Positions 43,546-56,785 are shown, counted from the first letter of the stretch. The stretch is 64,000 bases of DNA from Folioceros fuciformis (GCA_049999805.1 JBNGIO010006396.1:1-64000), one strand, 5' to 3'. A program made the numbers and translations. The notes: generated by a model not told the origin, from the sequence alone.

Positions 43546-44250
43546 GGCCGACAGATCCCGCCGCGCCCCTCCAGAAAGCGCCCTAGCTAGCTGCAGCGCC
43601 AGGCCGTGGAGCTCCCACTACAGAATTGCACAACGCCGACAATCTTCGAGCGCTTCCACTTCAAATTCCACAATCCCTCAGGCAGAGGCTGGCAGGTCGC
43701 AGATGCTTGCGCCTTCGATTTCTAACCGTCCCTCGCTGCAATCAATCTTCCGCTTTGCAATTAGTTATAACCACTGTGCGAATGTGAGGAGAGGGAGAGC
43801 AGTTCCTCAAGTTGAGATCATTGGCGTGCTCGTCACGCTCCCAAAGGGGGCGCAGTTCCTTCCTCCAGAACCTGGTAGAAAACAGCTACTGCTCCGGTCT
43901 AGACCATTCCAGACGCAGCCGGAAGCTCTCCCCAAAGAGGAGAGAGAAGACAGAGAGGCAGTCATCAGTGGTGGCGGGTGACTGCCCACGCGTCATCCAT
44001 CCATTATTTTCTTTTAGTTTCTGAAGAGTAGAAAATTTTTATCATAAAGGAAGAAATGAAAACCTATACATCCCTGAACTAAAAGGAGCAACTCTTGGAA
44101 AAGCACTCACATGCAGTACCCCTCCATCAATCACTATGCCGGAAATATCCACTTTTATTTGGATCACTTTGCAGAGTTTGATATCTTCAACCTACCACCA
44201 AAGACCATTCACTTGAGATCTCAATATTCATTGGTGAAAAGGTCTACATG
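43546..44250. other. ClpB promoter region and spacer
   Basis: Upstream of ClpB on the minus strand. I looked for heat-shock elements (alternating GAA/TTC blocks) and found only weak partial matches. No gene on either strand. Confidence 0.35.
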
Positions 44251-44526
44251 CATTAAAGCTGAAGAAGTTGCTTCACCTGCATTAGCTAACATCAGGCATT
44301 AAAGCTGAAGAAGTTGCTTCACCTGCATTGGCTAACATCAAGCGTTAAAGCTAAAGAAGTTGCTTCACCTGCATTGGCTAACATCGTGCATTAAAGCTCA
44401 AGAAGTTGCTTCACTTGCATTGGCTAACATCGTGCATTAAAGCTGAAGAAGTTGCTTCACCTGCATTGGCTAACATCATGCATTAAAGGAAAAGAAGTTG
44501 CTTCACCGGCATTGGCTAACATCCTA
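44251..44526 (+). repeat. 46-bp minisatellite, six units
   Basis: Units begin (c)attaaagct at 44251, 44297, 44343, 44389, 44435 and 44481, an exact 46-bp step. Each unit contains gaagttgcttcacctgca and ggctaacatc with few substitutions. 46 is not a multiple of three, so no reading frame is conserved. Confidence 0.93.
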
Positions 44527-44814
44527 TAAATCGCCTTGATAGCAGGGCCTATGTACCACCATAGCTAAAGAAGATGCTTTGCCTACACTCATTGATGTCT
44601 TGTGCACCACATTGGAAAAAACACCTACCTCCTTTTGAAACCAAAGAAGGTACTCATAGAGAAACCATAAGGAGCTAAAGAAGCTACTTCTAGAGGAAAC
44701 AAAGGAGCCAAAGAAGTTTTTTCCAAAGGAACCAAAAGTGCCTACCAACCATCAAAGCTAAAGAAGTTGCTTCATCAAAGCCAAATGTGCCTACCTACCA
44801 TTTGAGCTTAAGAA

Positions 44815-45770
44815 GCTACTTCCACCCAAGCTGGAAGCAGCCACTTCCATCTGAGCTAAAGCAACGACTTACTTCCATCCCGAGCTGAAGCAACGACTTA
44901 CTTCCATCCGAGCTGAAGCAACGACTTACTTCCATCCGAGCTGAAGCAGTGACTTCCTTCCATTCGAGCTGAAGCAACGACTTACTTCTATCCGAGCTGA
45001 AGCAGTGACTTCCTTCCATCCGAACTGAAGCAGCGACTTCCTTCCATCCGAGCTGAAGCAACTACTTACTTCCATCCGAGCTGAAGCAGTGACTTCCTTC
45101 CATTCGAGCTGAAGCAACGACTTACTTCTATCCGAGCTGAAGCAGTGACTTCCTTCCATCCGAACTGAAGCAGCGACTTCCTTCCATCCGAGCTGAAGCA
45201 NNNNNNNNNNNNNNNNNNNNNNNNNNNNNNNNNNNNNNNNNNNNNNNNNNNNNNNNNNNNNNNNNNNNNNNNNNNNNNNNNNNNNNNNNNNNNNNNNNNN
45301 AGGCAGCGACTTCCATCCAAGCTGAGGCAGCGACTTCCATCCAAGCTGAGGCAGCGACTTCCATCCAAGCTGAGGCAGCGACTTCCATCCAAGCTGAGGC
45401 AGCGACTTCCATCCAAGCTGAGGCAGCGACTTCCATCCAAGCTAAGGCAGCGACTTCCATCGAAGCTGAAGCACCAACTTCCATCGAAGCTGACGCAACG
45501 ACTTCCATCAAAGCTGACGCAACGACTTCCATCAAAGCTGAGGCAACGACTTCCATCAAAGCTGAAGCAACGACTTCCATCGGAGCTAAAGCAACTACTT
45601 TCATCGGAGCTGACGCAGCTACATCCATCGGAGCTGAAGAAGCAACTTCCATTAGAGTTGAAGCAGCTACTTCCATCAGAGCTAAAGAAGTGACTTCCAT
45701 TGGAGTTGAAGCAGCTACTTCCATCAAAGTTGAAAGCACCTACCTACCACAGGAGCTGAAAACGTTGCTT
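44815..45770. repeat. 28-bp then 24-bp minisatellite around a gap
   Basis: Left of the gap (44850..45200) the unit is 28 bp, of the type gaagcaacgacttacttcca + tccgagct. Right of the gap (45301..45770) it is 24 bp, of the type gaggcagcgacttccatcca + agct, i.e. the 28-mer less four bases. In the 24-bp part both strands stay open: the plus frame reads as an octapeptide AEAATSIQ repeated with substitutions for about 155 codons after the gap, the minus frame as MEVAASAW. No convincing start or splice context is seen. Confidence 0.9.
45201..45300. other. Assembly gap (100 N)
   Basis: Inside the 24/28-bp minisatellite, exactly where the unit length changes. Confidence 0.95.
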
Positions 45771-46094
45771 CACCTATACTCAATAACGTCATGAGTATAC
45801 TCACTAAAAGTTGCTTCACCTATACTCACTAACGTTTCCGTACATGACCTTGAGCTAACCTCATTAAGTAGAGTGCAAGGGTACTAACAAATGGAAAAAA
45901 CCCAATGTCTTTAATGATGGAGAACCTGAATAGCATAGTGCTTAACAATATTTTGTCTGCCTACATGATACAAAACAAGTGTGTCCTGAAGTCATCAAGT
46001 ATGGGGGCCTAAGTTCAACTACAAGCAAAAACAAACAGAAAGGGAGTAGACTATAGGTTAATACTCACTTCTAGTCTTGTCTACCCCTAGCTAG
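45771..46094. other. Spacer right of the minisatellite
   Basis: AT-rich; a last degenerate repeat phrase (gttgcttcacctatactcac) occurs twice at 45765..45830. No gene. Confidence 0.4.
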
Positions 46095-48031
46095 TTATTT
46101 GGATTTAAAAAACTTGTGTGTTGCAATCAATTGAGTCATTAATCCTCCACGAATAGGATCAAAGCTACACTTGTAATAACTAATCACATACAAAAGCATA
46201 GAATATTAAGATCTTGAAACTCAAATAGTTGCTAATGAGAAAAATGCAAATATTATGATAATGACTTAACCTTCCTTTGATGCCCAAAATCACTAAAGAG
46301 TTAGTTTGTTCTATACCTTTCAAGACCTTTTTCACATACCTTTTAAGACACCCAAATATGAGCTTGGATTTTGTAGGTTGTGTCCATTTCCGTGGAAAAG
46401 ACCACGAAGTGTTGATTGAATAGTACTATTTGTTGTCGAATTCAATGTAAATATATGAATGGTTTCTTTGTCACTTGTAACGACTAACCATTCAGAATTA
46501 AATGAAAAAGATAAACAAAAAATATTTACTTTTCCGATACCTCTATGAAACTGAAAATAACAAGATTTCAAATCAAGACATATGTTAACATCATGTACTT
46601 GTGTTGTTTGACAAGTCAATTCATTTGCACTCTTTAAAAGCAAAAAACTTATAAACCCTAAATCCATATTATATAATCTTTAGGAAAAATATGTCGTCAA
46701 CCCTAAACCCTAAAACCCTAAAACTTAAAACCCTAAACCCCTAAAACCCGAAACTCTAAACCCTAAAACCCTAAACCCAAGTTATGCAAAATAGGACACA
46801 CCATACCTCGAGCAGGCAAGTCCCATCAAATGAATTAAAAGTTCTAATTAGAGTCCCTTTGGTACTTGCTGTAGCCAAGAGATCACCATGTCGACTGAGA
46901 GCTAAGCATGCAATACTTGAGTCATGAGCATGAACCATCTTGACCATACCACAAAGATGCTCAATAAGAACCTAAAATTATAAATAATAACGAAATTAAT
47001 CAAAACATATTGAGAACAATTCCGCATATTGCTACGAAACCAAAGCATGCTAATGACAAGCGTGTTCATTAATCCTACAAGATTGCCTCGCCTTTTTCGA
47101 GACTAGGGTAGGCCAAAATCGATGTATGGTCACTGGATAGACTAATAGCAAAAAGTCCCCTTGGATTTGTGTGAGTTTCGATTTGACGTAGAACCTCCAA
47201 CGAAGCCAAATCATGAACGTAGATCCTTAACTTAGATCCTTTGTTGTAAGACGATGAAAATTTTGGTTCTTGTTAATCGTACTGCTCGCACCTCTCACGA
47301 ACAATATATTTCTCGAATATATTGATTGTAAAAATCGTCCCATACTAACACGTTCTTAACATGAAAGAAAGCAGATTCTTGGCTAGCTTTCACAATTATG
47401 AATATGTTGCTCCTATATAGAGCATTTCGATGAGCTTAACTCCGCCATTGATATATTTTCTTATAACCTCCATGAAAGGATCACAATTGAATACTTGAAA
47501 CCCAACATCGGTACCGCAAACAAAGCATCCTCCATCTTGATTGAAGTTTACATACAACACGACACTTGGAGGCTTGAATGAATCAACTTTATCAAAATCA
47601 TCTCCCTGTGGTGGCTGTAGTACCTGACTTGGAGACGTAGACAAATCAGCTTCATCAACGCTATCTTCACAGGGCTCCTCCAATATCATACTAGGAGGCT
47701 TGGACAAAACAACTTCAACAAAATCATCTATATGTCACTCTTGTATGGCCAAATCTAATTGCTCATAGTAGCCTTGAGAAGAACTTCTTGAGATCAATGA
47801 ACTTTGGAGAGAACCCAATGGATTAAACTCTAATCCTTGTGCAAGACTCATTAGAAAAGACTCGAGCTTCTTAGAACTTTGAGTTGAAACATTTAAAGTT
47901 TCAAGTTTGTCCCCGTGAGTCAAGACAGACTTGAAGCATTGGGAAAGACTCGTTGGGTCATCCTCAAATGCTTGAGAGGAATGCTCTAAGCTAGAGCCAA
48001 CAAAATCTTCACTATGAGATGTGTTCTTCAT
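46095..48031 (-). pseudogene. ATG18-like PROPPIN (WD-repeat autophagy protein) pseudogene
   Basis: PROPPINs bind PI3P on autophagosome membranes. From 48031 downward there is a Ser-rich N-terminal extension (MKNTSHSEDF...). Then the first WD blade (VVLYVNFNQDGGCFVCGTDVGFQVFNCDPF), [107 protein letters not shown] and the last blade YKCSFDPIRGGLMTQL, ending near 46095. Damage: an in-frame TGA at 47737..47735 between the extension and the first blade, a TGA at about 47300 (YCS-stop-EVRAVRL), and a 13-base direct duplication around 47221..47240 that shifts the frame inside the KIF(V)Y segment. The PI3P-binding FRRG motif reads FHRG. The gene is unlikely to make a full protein. Telomere-like (AAACCCT) repeats occupy an intron at 46680..46785. 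Confidence 0.8.
46690..46785. repeat. Telomere-like AAACCCT repeats in an ATG18-like intron
   Basis: About ten near-copies of (t)aaaccctaa in under 100 bases, between the blade ending near 46807 and the one starting near 46590. Confidence 0.8.
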
Positions 48032-50280
48032 AATCTCCAATTTGAAGGGGACTTCACCTTATATGTCTTCGAAGTTCTACTATAATAGTGAAGGGTTTAT
48101 GAATCCTAAACCCTAAACCCTATAAAAGTAGGATTTATTCTTCGGCTCTTCCAACATAGAAGCTCCCATCCTAAGAGCTAAGAGATGTCTATAACCTCTA
48201 TTCTTTTGGACAAGTTACCATGGAACTCTTTACAACTTCACATACTAAGGAATATTTCAAATATGATACTTATATAAAATAAAAAGTTATTATAAAAATA
48301 AACTTCTAATTTAAACATTGACCTCTCATATCACGGAAAAAATAGCTTGTGTGTGCTGAAAAGGTTTTAGAAGATGCTATAAATTAAAGTTGCTTTAATT
48401 CTTCGTAACCTCTTATTTCATCGAAGCATGACCCCAATTCAAATTTATTATAAATAAAAATAAAATATCCGTTATGCCTCCTACATTCAATTAAATTTTC
48501 TTATAAATTATAAAATAAAATGTGAATATTTTTAAATATTATTTTAAAAATAACTTATTTTTTAAGTTTTACGAATTTGTGTTTGTGGAAGCATGGTCAA
48601 TCGGAGATACGATAGACCTACCCAATTCTCGAGAGCCAAAACAAAAAAGCCAAAAAAAGTCTCCCCGTTCTCTGCATACAGTGGCCGTTTTTGAGATCCG
48701 CGTCGGAGCAACGGCCATCGTCCACCTCCGATCGAGGATGTCTGCTACCGTTGGAAAGTTCCGTGGGACATATACTCCCCAACCAGGATGAGGCGCAAGC
48801 CTCAGTTCCTTAGAGTCACTTGAACATCAGCCTAGTGGCTTCATGGTGGCAGTGGAGGTTGGGGAGAGTGAAAGAGGATCGAGTGCCTGCCAAGGATGAT
48901 GCGCTCCACAACTGGAAGATTAGAAAACTGAGGGTGTCGCTGGCCAAATCACAGAGGGAATCGACAAGGGGCAGTGACACAAACAGGCAGCAGGCATCAT
49001 CACGTCGAGGTCTCTGGTGGAGAAACTAGCTGCCAAGCATCGCGAATGCACCGCCAGTCCCCGAAAGCCTCGGGGACTATGGCTGCCGCTGCTCACAAAT
49101 ACCTGCGAGATTGCCCGAGGACAGAAACTTACAGATTCTGAAGCCACATATCACAAGCTTGTGAAGCAAGCCTAGAATCGAGGAATAAAAGTTGGAACAA
49201 CGTCCTCTCCGGTTGCCTCAAGACTCTCAATTGCGGCGTCGTCCCGTACCGCAAGCACGGGCAAAGCATCGATCTGAAGGATCGCTCTCAATTCCTGTGA
49301 AGTCTTCAGATCGCTCTCAATTCCTGNNNNNNNNNNTCTCAATTCCTGTGAAGTCTTCAGATCGCTCTCAATTCCTGTGAAGTAAGATCTAAAGAGGTCT
49401 ACCTTCCTCACAATCACTCCGGCTGCGGAGCACGAGATCTTGCAGAAGAAAAGCTGCGCAGTCCACGCATGCACAAGCAACTACTTCGCAAAACACAACG
49501 AAGACTCCTCCCTCCAATAATCCACATGCACTTGCATAGCAAGCTGGGAGAAGCAAACATCAGCAGTGCAGTCACACTTGCATACTGCCGTAACGCCTAC
49601 ACCAAGATACTAGGCGATCCCAATCACACGTCACCGGTGGGGCTAGTAGTACCTGTACACACCGCTTACGAACGCATGCAACCCGATCCAATCGGATCTG
49701 ATAATCCTCATCAACAATGGCCGCACAATCACCAAACCCCCGTCCGGATGATGCGCGTCCGCATCCTGATCATCCAGGAGCTCCATCTCCTTCTCATGCT
49801 TCCACAGCAAGGAAACCCTAGGACACAAAGCGTGACGACCTCGACTGGCTGAGGTCACCGCAAGTCGGCGTGCCGGCGTGCGAGTCAAGCCGCTTCATCG
49901 ATTACGCTTGACTGTGCCTGGCCTGGCCTTGTCTGGCCTGACCGAACCTGACCCGACCCGACCAGTGTCGCCATCTCTCCTCTCCAGAAGCTCGCGCCAC
50001 CACGCAACAAACTCCCTCAGCGAGAATCTGCTCCCACGACCGCGCCCGTCAAGCATCGCGCTGAGGCCCGCAGTGCAGCGTGTCCGATTTCGTCACGCGC
50101 CTCCACCTTCTCCCTCCCGCAATCATCTCCACGAGACGTCTCGGCAACGTCGCCCGGTGGCCACGGTCTCCAACCAAACCACTCCCTCCTCCTCTCCCTG
50201 GCGGTGTGCTTGTCCGTGTCCGTGTCCGAATTCACAATTCCACCTGACACCACAACACTGAGGACCTCGAACCAACCAGA
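48032..50280. other. Gene-poor region
   Basis: Short AAACCCTA run at 48100..48122, then strongly AT-rich sequence to 48580, then mixed sequence. The minus frame 49480..49172 crosses a small gap and shows no recognisable domain. I support no gene here. Confidence 0.4.
49327..49336. other. Assembly gap (10 N) with duplicated flanks
   Basis: The 41 bases before the gap (49286..49326) are identical to the 41 bases after it (49337..49377). Confidence 0.95.
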
Positions 50281-50400
50281 TCCCCAGAGCTGACTCCCGA
50301 CTCCGGACTCCCGACTCCCAACTCCCAACTCCGGACTCCCAACTCCGGACTCCCAACTCCCGACTCCCGACTCCCGCCTCCCGTCCTGTCCAGTCCCGAC
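50281..50400 (+). repeat. Ten-base simple repeat (gactcccaac / gactccggac type)
   Basis: About twelve tandem units of the pattern gactcc(c/g)(a/g)ac in GC-rich sequence. Confidence 0.85.
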
Positions 50401-51588
50401 CCGGCCCCCGACACCATCCTTCCATTCAATTCATGATCCACAAACCTACCACCTCCTGCACTGTATTCCCCCATCTGCGACGCATGGGCGAGCGTGTGCT
50501 ATGACAAAATCACACTGACATCACTCCACCACATGGTCCGTCCCTCGGTAACGTGTCCCATCGTCTCCTCCTTCCTACAACACCCAGATGCACGTCCATG
50601 CCCCGATCAACATGGTCGAAACCGCGCCGGGAATATCACCACCACATGCCACTCCTCTTTTTCTCATAAAATGTATTAAACAAATATATTTTTGTTTTCT
50701 TAATCCCTCCGCACCGGTTTTCTTTAATCAGATTCCGTAATCTCCACATTAAACAAAAAAACAAACCTCATTGCCAGCCTAAACGACTAAAATCTAGAAT
50801 CAAGTGAACTAATTACGATTCCAGTCCAGTCCTGTCGAGTCGAGTCGAGTCGCGGCGGAAGGCAGCCACGTTTTCTCATGGGAAATCGCGTTCTCCATCC
50901 GCCTGNNNNNNNNNNNNNNNNNNNNNNNNNNNNNNNNNNNNNNNNNNNNNNNNNNNNNNNNNNNNNNNNNNNNNNNNNNNNNNNNNNNNNNNNNNNNNNN
51001 NNNNNACCTTTTGTCATGGGAAATCGCGTTCTCCATCCGCCTGCTATTCTGGCTGTTTGTGGGTGTTTGACGGGTGCCAACTTTTCTTCCTCGCTCTGCT
51101 TGCTTCCTTGCTTCCTTCCTTCCTTCCTTCCTTCTTTCCTTCTTCGGCTTTGCTTTGCTTGGCTTGGCTTGGCTTGGCTTGATCTGGTGTGGTTTGGTTT
51201 CATTCCGTTCAGTGCCGTCCTGTGCTTTCCTTCCCTTTTGTTCTGGGCCATCCTGCATGCCGCATGCCACCCTGCATGTCCTCCTGGCATTCCCGAGTCT
51301 CGTTATCCCCATTGCCTGCATGCCCCATGCATTCCAAGTCAAATTGGAATGGCAGAAAGAGCAGGTTCCTGAGCTAGCGTCCTTGCTCGCCCACTTCACC
51401 CACCCCTCACCCGCCCCCTGCAACATACCTCGTCACCACAGGAACAGTGCACGTACTGCGGCAGCTGGGGGCTTTCGTCTCCGGGAATGAAACTCCTGAA
51501 ATCACACTCTTTGTGCCTTGCCAGCTGGGCTGTAAATCTGCGTCCTGTGCGTGGACAGGCACATCAGGATCAGAGAGCGCGGGGGCTG
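50401..51588. other. Spacer with simple repeats, upstream of the glyoxal oxidase gene
   Basis: No recognisable gene. Contains (cgagt)n at 50835..50855, a 100-N gap, (cttc)n at about 51105..51145 and (ttggc)n at about 51158..51181. Confidence 0.5.
50906..51005. other. Assembly gap (100 N) with duplicated flanks
   Basis: The 29 bases 50877..50905 recur exactly at 51015..51043, ten bases after the gap. Confidence 0.95.
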
Positions 51589-51595
51589 TATAAAT
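51589..51595 (+). promoter_or_regulatory. Candidate TATA box upstream of glyoxal oxidase
   Basis: TATAAAT in a GC-rich context about 550 bases before the ATG at 52148. The implied long leader holds (cttc)n and (tgcag)n/(tgcgg)n runs at 51719..51781. A nearer, TATA-less start is possible. Confidence 0.3.
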
Positions 51596-52147
51596 GTGCC
51601 TCGCCTGCTCCTTCTTCCTTCACGTGTTGAATCTGCGCAGGCATTTAGAGCCCTGGTTAAAGGGAGGTAGTGTTGTATCCGTCCTCCTTACTTCCTCCTC
51701 GTCTCCTCAGCTTTTGTTGTTCCTTCCTTCCTTCCTACTTCCTTCTGCAGTGCAGTGCAGTGCAGTGCGGTGCGGTGCGGTCCAGTTCAAGGCGGCAAAG
51801 CGCAGGGGCCTGGCATTCTTGCTTTCCTCTGCCAGTTTCTGACAGTTTCCACGGCCCGCTCCAAATTAACGTCTCCATTTGTACCACTTCTTTAAATAAG
51901 TCGAGGCAGAGGAGGGGCCCGGGACCAGCTGTGCTCTGGGTGCGCATGAATTGCGACAAGGAGAGCCGTCCAGGTCCAGGACAGGCTCTTGGTGGGCAGC
52001 ACTGACTTGCTTCGATTAGGATTCGATTTGAGTCGTCTCGTTCCCATTCGGAGGTCGAGGCCGCGGCCGAGGCCGGGGCCGGGTCCGGGGCCGGCACCGA
52101 TAGAGAGCAGGCCTGGGAGGGAGGACAAGGGGAGGAAGGAAGGAAGG

Positions 52148-54155
52148 ATGAGGATTGTGACCGGGTTTGCGGTGCTCGCTACGCTGCTGCATTTGCTGGG
52201 AGCTCAAGGGCAGTATCTCGCCGTCAGTCCCGGGAGGTTCCAGCTGCTGGTGGGGAATGGCGGGGTGTCGGCCATGCATATGTTCCTCACCATCGCCAAC
52301 ACTGTCGTGCTCTTCGACCGGACGGATTACGGGCCGTCGCAGATTCTGTTGCCCAACGGGGTATGCAGGAACGACCCCAAAGATTTGGCGCTCACCGTGG
52401 ACTGTTACGCGCATTCCGTGGAGCTGGACTTAGCCAACAATGCTGTAAGGCCGCTCTTCCTCTTCTCCGACACCTGGTGCTCTTCTGGGGCCACCGCTGC
52501 CAACGGGACGCTCATTCACACCGGAGGCTACAACGACGGGGAGAAGGTGGGTTCCTGGAGTGAGGAATTTGGTATCTTAAGGAAAACTGGCCTGCTCAAT
52601 TGAACTGGCCTGCTCAATTGAAGAAGTAGATAAGTGAAACAAATTTCGTGGGTTGTCGGTGCAGGTCGTGAGGGAATTCACACCTTGTTCGGATGGGTCG
52701 TGCGACTGGGTCGAGCTTCCGTCTTCTCAGGCGGCGCTTGCAGTCAAGAGATGGTACGCTACCAACCACATCCTCCCGGACGGCAAGACCAGCATCGTGG
52801 TGGGAGGGACTGGGGCCTTCAGCTACGAATTTGTGCCCAGGCCGACCGGGCAGGGGGCCATCAATTTTCCCTTCTTGAGAGAGACCAATGTGCAGGGCGT
52901 GCAGAATAATCTGTACCCCTTTGTGTTTCTCATGCCTGATGGGAACCTCTTCATCTTTGCCAACAACCAGTCCATCGCCTTCAACTACAAAACCAACAAG
53001 GTGAGTGACGACTGCAGTCTGTGTAAAACTTTTGTGCACCATTCTCTGATTCAGAGGCTGCTCTTTCCAATTCACACGACGCTGGCAGAGAATAGATCTA
53101 CAGAGGATTAGATGACATCTCAGACTGATGTAATGGGTTGGAAGCAGGTGGTGAGGACGTACCCGGTGTTGAATAGCGCTGGAGGAGGCAGAAACTATCC
53201 TTCCACGGGGAGCGCCGTGTTGCTTCCGTTGCTCGCAAGACAGGGCTTCTCCAGAGCTGAGGTGCTGGTGTGCGGGGGAGCTCCGGTTCAGGCTTTCCAA
53301 CAGGCCAACAAGAAGGTGTTCTTGCCAGCCCTGGCCGATTGCGGGCGGCTCACAATCACGGACTCAAATCCCGCCTGGAGAATCGAGACCATGCCCACCT
53401 CATGGGTGATGATGGACATGGTTCTGCTGCCCACGCAGGAGGTTCTCCTCATCAATGGGGCTGCTCTCGGGGTTGCAGGCTGGGGCCTGGCAGACAACCC
53501 TGTCTTCAGCCCTGCGCTCTACAGACCCAATGGCTCTTTCGGCTTCAGATTCACTGTAAGCTGAGCTGGCTGCCGTTGTTTTAGTTGTCCTCACGTCAGT
53601 CTCCAGCAAGTGCATGTCTCAAGTGACGTATTGTGGTTCTTTGGAATGTGGCAGACTCTGGAGGCAGCCACCATCCCAAGGATGTACCACTCTACAGCGG
53701 TGCTGCTGCCCGACACCCGCGTGCTGGTGGGCGGCTCCAACACGCATTCCGGCTATGTCTTCAGCGGGAAGTATCCCACCGAGCTCAGGCTGGAAGCCTA
53801 CTCTCCATATTACCTGGATGCGGAACATGACATCCTGCGGCCCAGCATTACCAGCCTGTCCACAACAAGAGCAGCATATGGCAGCAGCGTCGACGTGACC
53901 TTCTCTCTGGCAACCATTCCCAATTTCAGGTTCGCGGTCGCTTTATACCATCCGCCCTTCACAACCCATTCCTTCGGCCAGGGGCAAAGACTCCTCATGT
54001 TGGCAAACACCAACCCTGTTTCAGCCGGGGGTGGAGTGTATACCACCACTGTCAGAGTTCCAGACAACAACGTCCATGCCCCTGCAGGCTACCATCTCCT
54101 GTTCCTCGTCAATTCCGGTGTCCCCAGCGCAGGAGCCTGGCTGCAGCTTGCCTAA
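52148..54155 (+). CDS. GLOX: Aldehyde (glyoxal) oxidase, secreted, galactose-oxidase-like
   Basis: Copper-radical oxidase that oxidises aldehydes and releases hydrogen peroxide in the apoplast. Exons 52148..52546, 52665..53000, 53148..53555, 53655..54155 (GT-AG, all phase 0) give 547 aa. A signal peptide is visible (MRIVTGFAVLATLLHLLGAQG, cleavage near residue 20). The glyoxal oxidase N-terminal kelch-like domain follows: NGGVSAMHMFLT, VVLFDRTDYGPS, YAHSVELD, FSDTWCSSGATAANGTLIHTGGY, RWYATNHILPDGKTSIVVGG, YPFVFLMPDGNLFIFANNQS, WVMMDMVLLPTQEVLLINGA. The copper-ligand Tyr-His pair is in IPRMYHSTAVLLPDTRVLVGGSN. The C-terminal DUF1929 domain supplies the last His near HPPFTTHSF and ends GYHLLFLVNSGVPS. 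The redox Tyr-Cys pair is probably the Cys of DTWCSSG with a Tyr in the next exon. All parts are intact. Confidence 0.93.
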
Positions 54156-55561
54156 CTTAACCTCACACCTTGGCACTATGTCTCAGCAGACGGCTCGCAG
54201 ATCAGCTGGGCACAGGGAAACTACCTGCCTGGGCTGTCAGTCAGGATCACAAAACCAACGAAGCTTGGTTTTGCCATCGACTCTTGTGCTTGGTCTTCGG
54301 CTGGATCACTTACACGACTGCTGTGCCTGCTCTACCTACGTCCATTTTCATGTCCAAGAGTGGCATTAGGTCCCAACATATATCCCTAATTGTTGGAGAG
54401 CCTCTAGGGCATCAACCAGCCTCCAGGAATCAGGAAATTTGTGATCATTGAAGATGAACAGGAGCTCAGAGCTATCCGAATCCCTACTATTGTAGAGTAG
54501 TAGGCTCCAGCAGTATTCTTTCAGCGCGCTAGCGATTTTGGAATCACCCCATTCCTTGTAGTTAGTAAGGCAGTCCCTGCAATCATAAAAGAAAACTCAT
54601 ACATTTCTTACAGGCAGGCCCATTGTTCACCTGAAGTAAACGACAGACAGTCAAGACAGCCCGCATGTTACGTGACACATGCAACCCACAAAACAAGGAG
54701 ACTGCGCGTGCAAGAGTGTTAGCCTGGATGCTCTCTGCATGTACGCGTTCTTACATGGAATCTCCTGCTTCCAGCTTGACTTGCTATGTTGCACAAGGCG
54801 GCTGCCGTCCCAGGCCATTGGCCACTGCTGGTACACGGAGCTCCGCAGCTCACAGCGATGACAGCACGTCCCACACGCAGGGATTTGCAACAGCAACAGT
54901 GTGCCAAGTAGACAGCTGGCTTCTGCAGTGCTCGTCGCTGCCGGCTATGCATACCACAGTGGACAACTAATTTTCAGGTTGCCCGTTATGCATTTCATAG
55001 TGAACAACTCTCTTTTCTGCTGCCGGCGATGCATTCCAGGGTGGACAAGCTTTCTTGTTCTTCTCCATCACTGGATGTTTGAAACCTCCTTGCAAAAGGC
55101 TCAGAGCGGTTTGCACATTGATTCACAAAGCACACAGCAAGTTGTGATCAAAACGTTTCACGGGGTGGCTGATTTCCAATAGTGAGATAAATTTCGGAGG
55201 CCTGATAGGATTGAGGATACGAAGAGAATCAGATGCTTCAACCTGAGTTTTTTGCATTTCAAAAAGCAGACAACCATACAGCTTCTGCAAACTTCTGTTT
55301 CAACATGAGTAACCCTCGTCGGATACAAAACACGCTGAAAAAACCTTCGCCGCAAGCTGACAGTGCGCGGAGCCCTCTGCTACCCTGAATGACCTCACTA
55401 CAACAGCAGTGTACAACCTCACAAGCCCAGGGCATGCTACAAACAACCTGCACCCGATACTTCAGCTGCCCGTGGGGCGTGCAAAACGTCCCGAGATCAG
55501 CCTTGCTGCGCAGCCTGACGCAAGACCTGGAGAGAAAACAGGCAAGTTATCCAATCCCACC
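54156..55561. other. Spacer between glyoxal oxidase and alpha-NAC
   Basis: 3' flanks of two convergent genes. A phrase of about 20 bases (gcatt/gcataccacagtggacaa) recurs three times at 54945..55045 with the theme ctgccggc(t/g)atgcat. No gene. Confidence 0.4.

Positions 55562-56785
<1,224 letters not shown>

Noticed and set aside
43546-44050. Heat-shock elements upstream of ClpB
   Set aside because: Only isolated TTC/GAA half-sites with wrong spacing were seen, too weak to annotate.
45128-45739. Minus-strand 203-codon frame (MEVAASAW repeats) as a real gene
   Set aside because: It is the mirror of a 24-bp minisatellite open on both strands, spans a gap and has no recognisable domain; kept as a repeat and a finding only.
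49172-49480. Minus-strand open frame crossing the 10-N gap
   Set aside because: The repeated peptide in it comes from the duplicated gap flanks, and no domain is visible.
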